Shown in pieces: positions 6,705-6,745 of a stretch of DNA of 6,745 bases. Numbering within the stretch: the stretch's first letter is position 1; each line of letters starts with the position of its first letter. The translations under genes were made by a program, and so were the position numbers. The stretch is taken from positions 1 through 6,745 of the forward strand of contig JAUQXD010000021.1 of the NCBI GenBank assembly GCA_030834835.1, in the 5' to 3' direction. Source of the stretch: Thermoflexales bacterium (GTDB lineage Bacteria; Chloroflexota; Anaerolineae; Fen-1058). A model generated the notes under the pieces. That model saw only the letters and a list, made by a program, of their open reading frames with translations, did no database searches and was not told the origin of the DNA.

Positions 6705-6745
6705 GGTCTCGTTACGATCCGGGCCGGCGGCCTGTCTGCCCGTGT

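Overview
The window is a GC-rich bacterial chromosome segment (about 60% G+C by eye). All four recognisable genes lie on the minus strand and are read from the right edge to the left. In transcription order they are: (1) a membrane-anchored GGDEF diguanylate cyclase (6694-5411); (2) a very large membrane protein with a GGDEF cyclase domain and an HD-GYP phosphodiesterase domain, each behind its own multi-pass membrane domain (5372-2496); (3) a soluble PAS histidine kinase (2499-1198); and (4) after a 147-base gap, an MFS transporter that runs off the left edge (1050 to below 1). No rRNA, tRNA, CRISPR array, insertion sequence or phage gene was found, and no stretch over 300 bases lacks a gene.

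Genes 1-3 look like one operon. A 38-base gap with a strong ribosome binding site separates 1 and 2. The stop of gene 2 overlaps the GTG start of gene 3 within a GTGA tetranucleotide. Together they could make, break down and sense: two cyclase domains and one hydrolase domain for cyclic di-GMP, plus a kinase whose response regulator is not in view. All three membrane domains share the same layout and landmark residues (a Phe-Asn pair after the fourth segment, a Val-Asn-His in two of them). This suggests that one uncharacterised sensory domain was copied three times and attached to both making and breaking enzymes.

The gap before the transporter holds a 68-base imperfect palindrome with 29-base arms, plus a separate 7-bp hairpin. 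Both look like dispersed intergenic repeats rather than standard terminators. The hexamer CGATCG is strongly over-represented across the window (about 20 copies against roughly 2 expected).

The organism is uncertain. The mix of soluble PAS kinases, multi-pass GGDEF and HD-GYP proteins, an MFS protein of this type and CGATCG richness would fit an environmental Chloroflexota (for example Anaerolineae or Roseiflexus relatives). That is inference from general resemblance, not from a marker gene.
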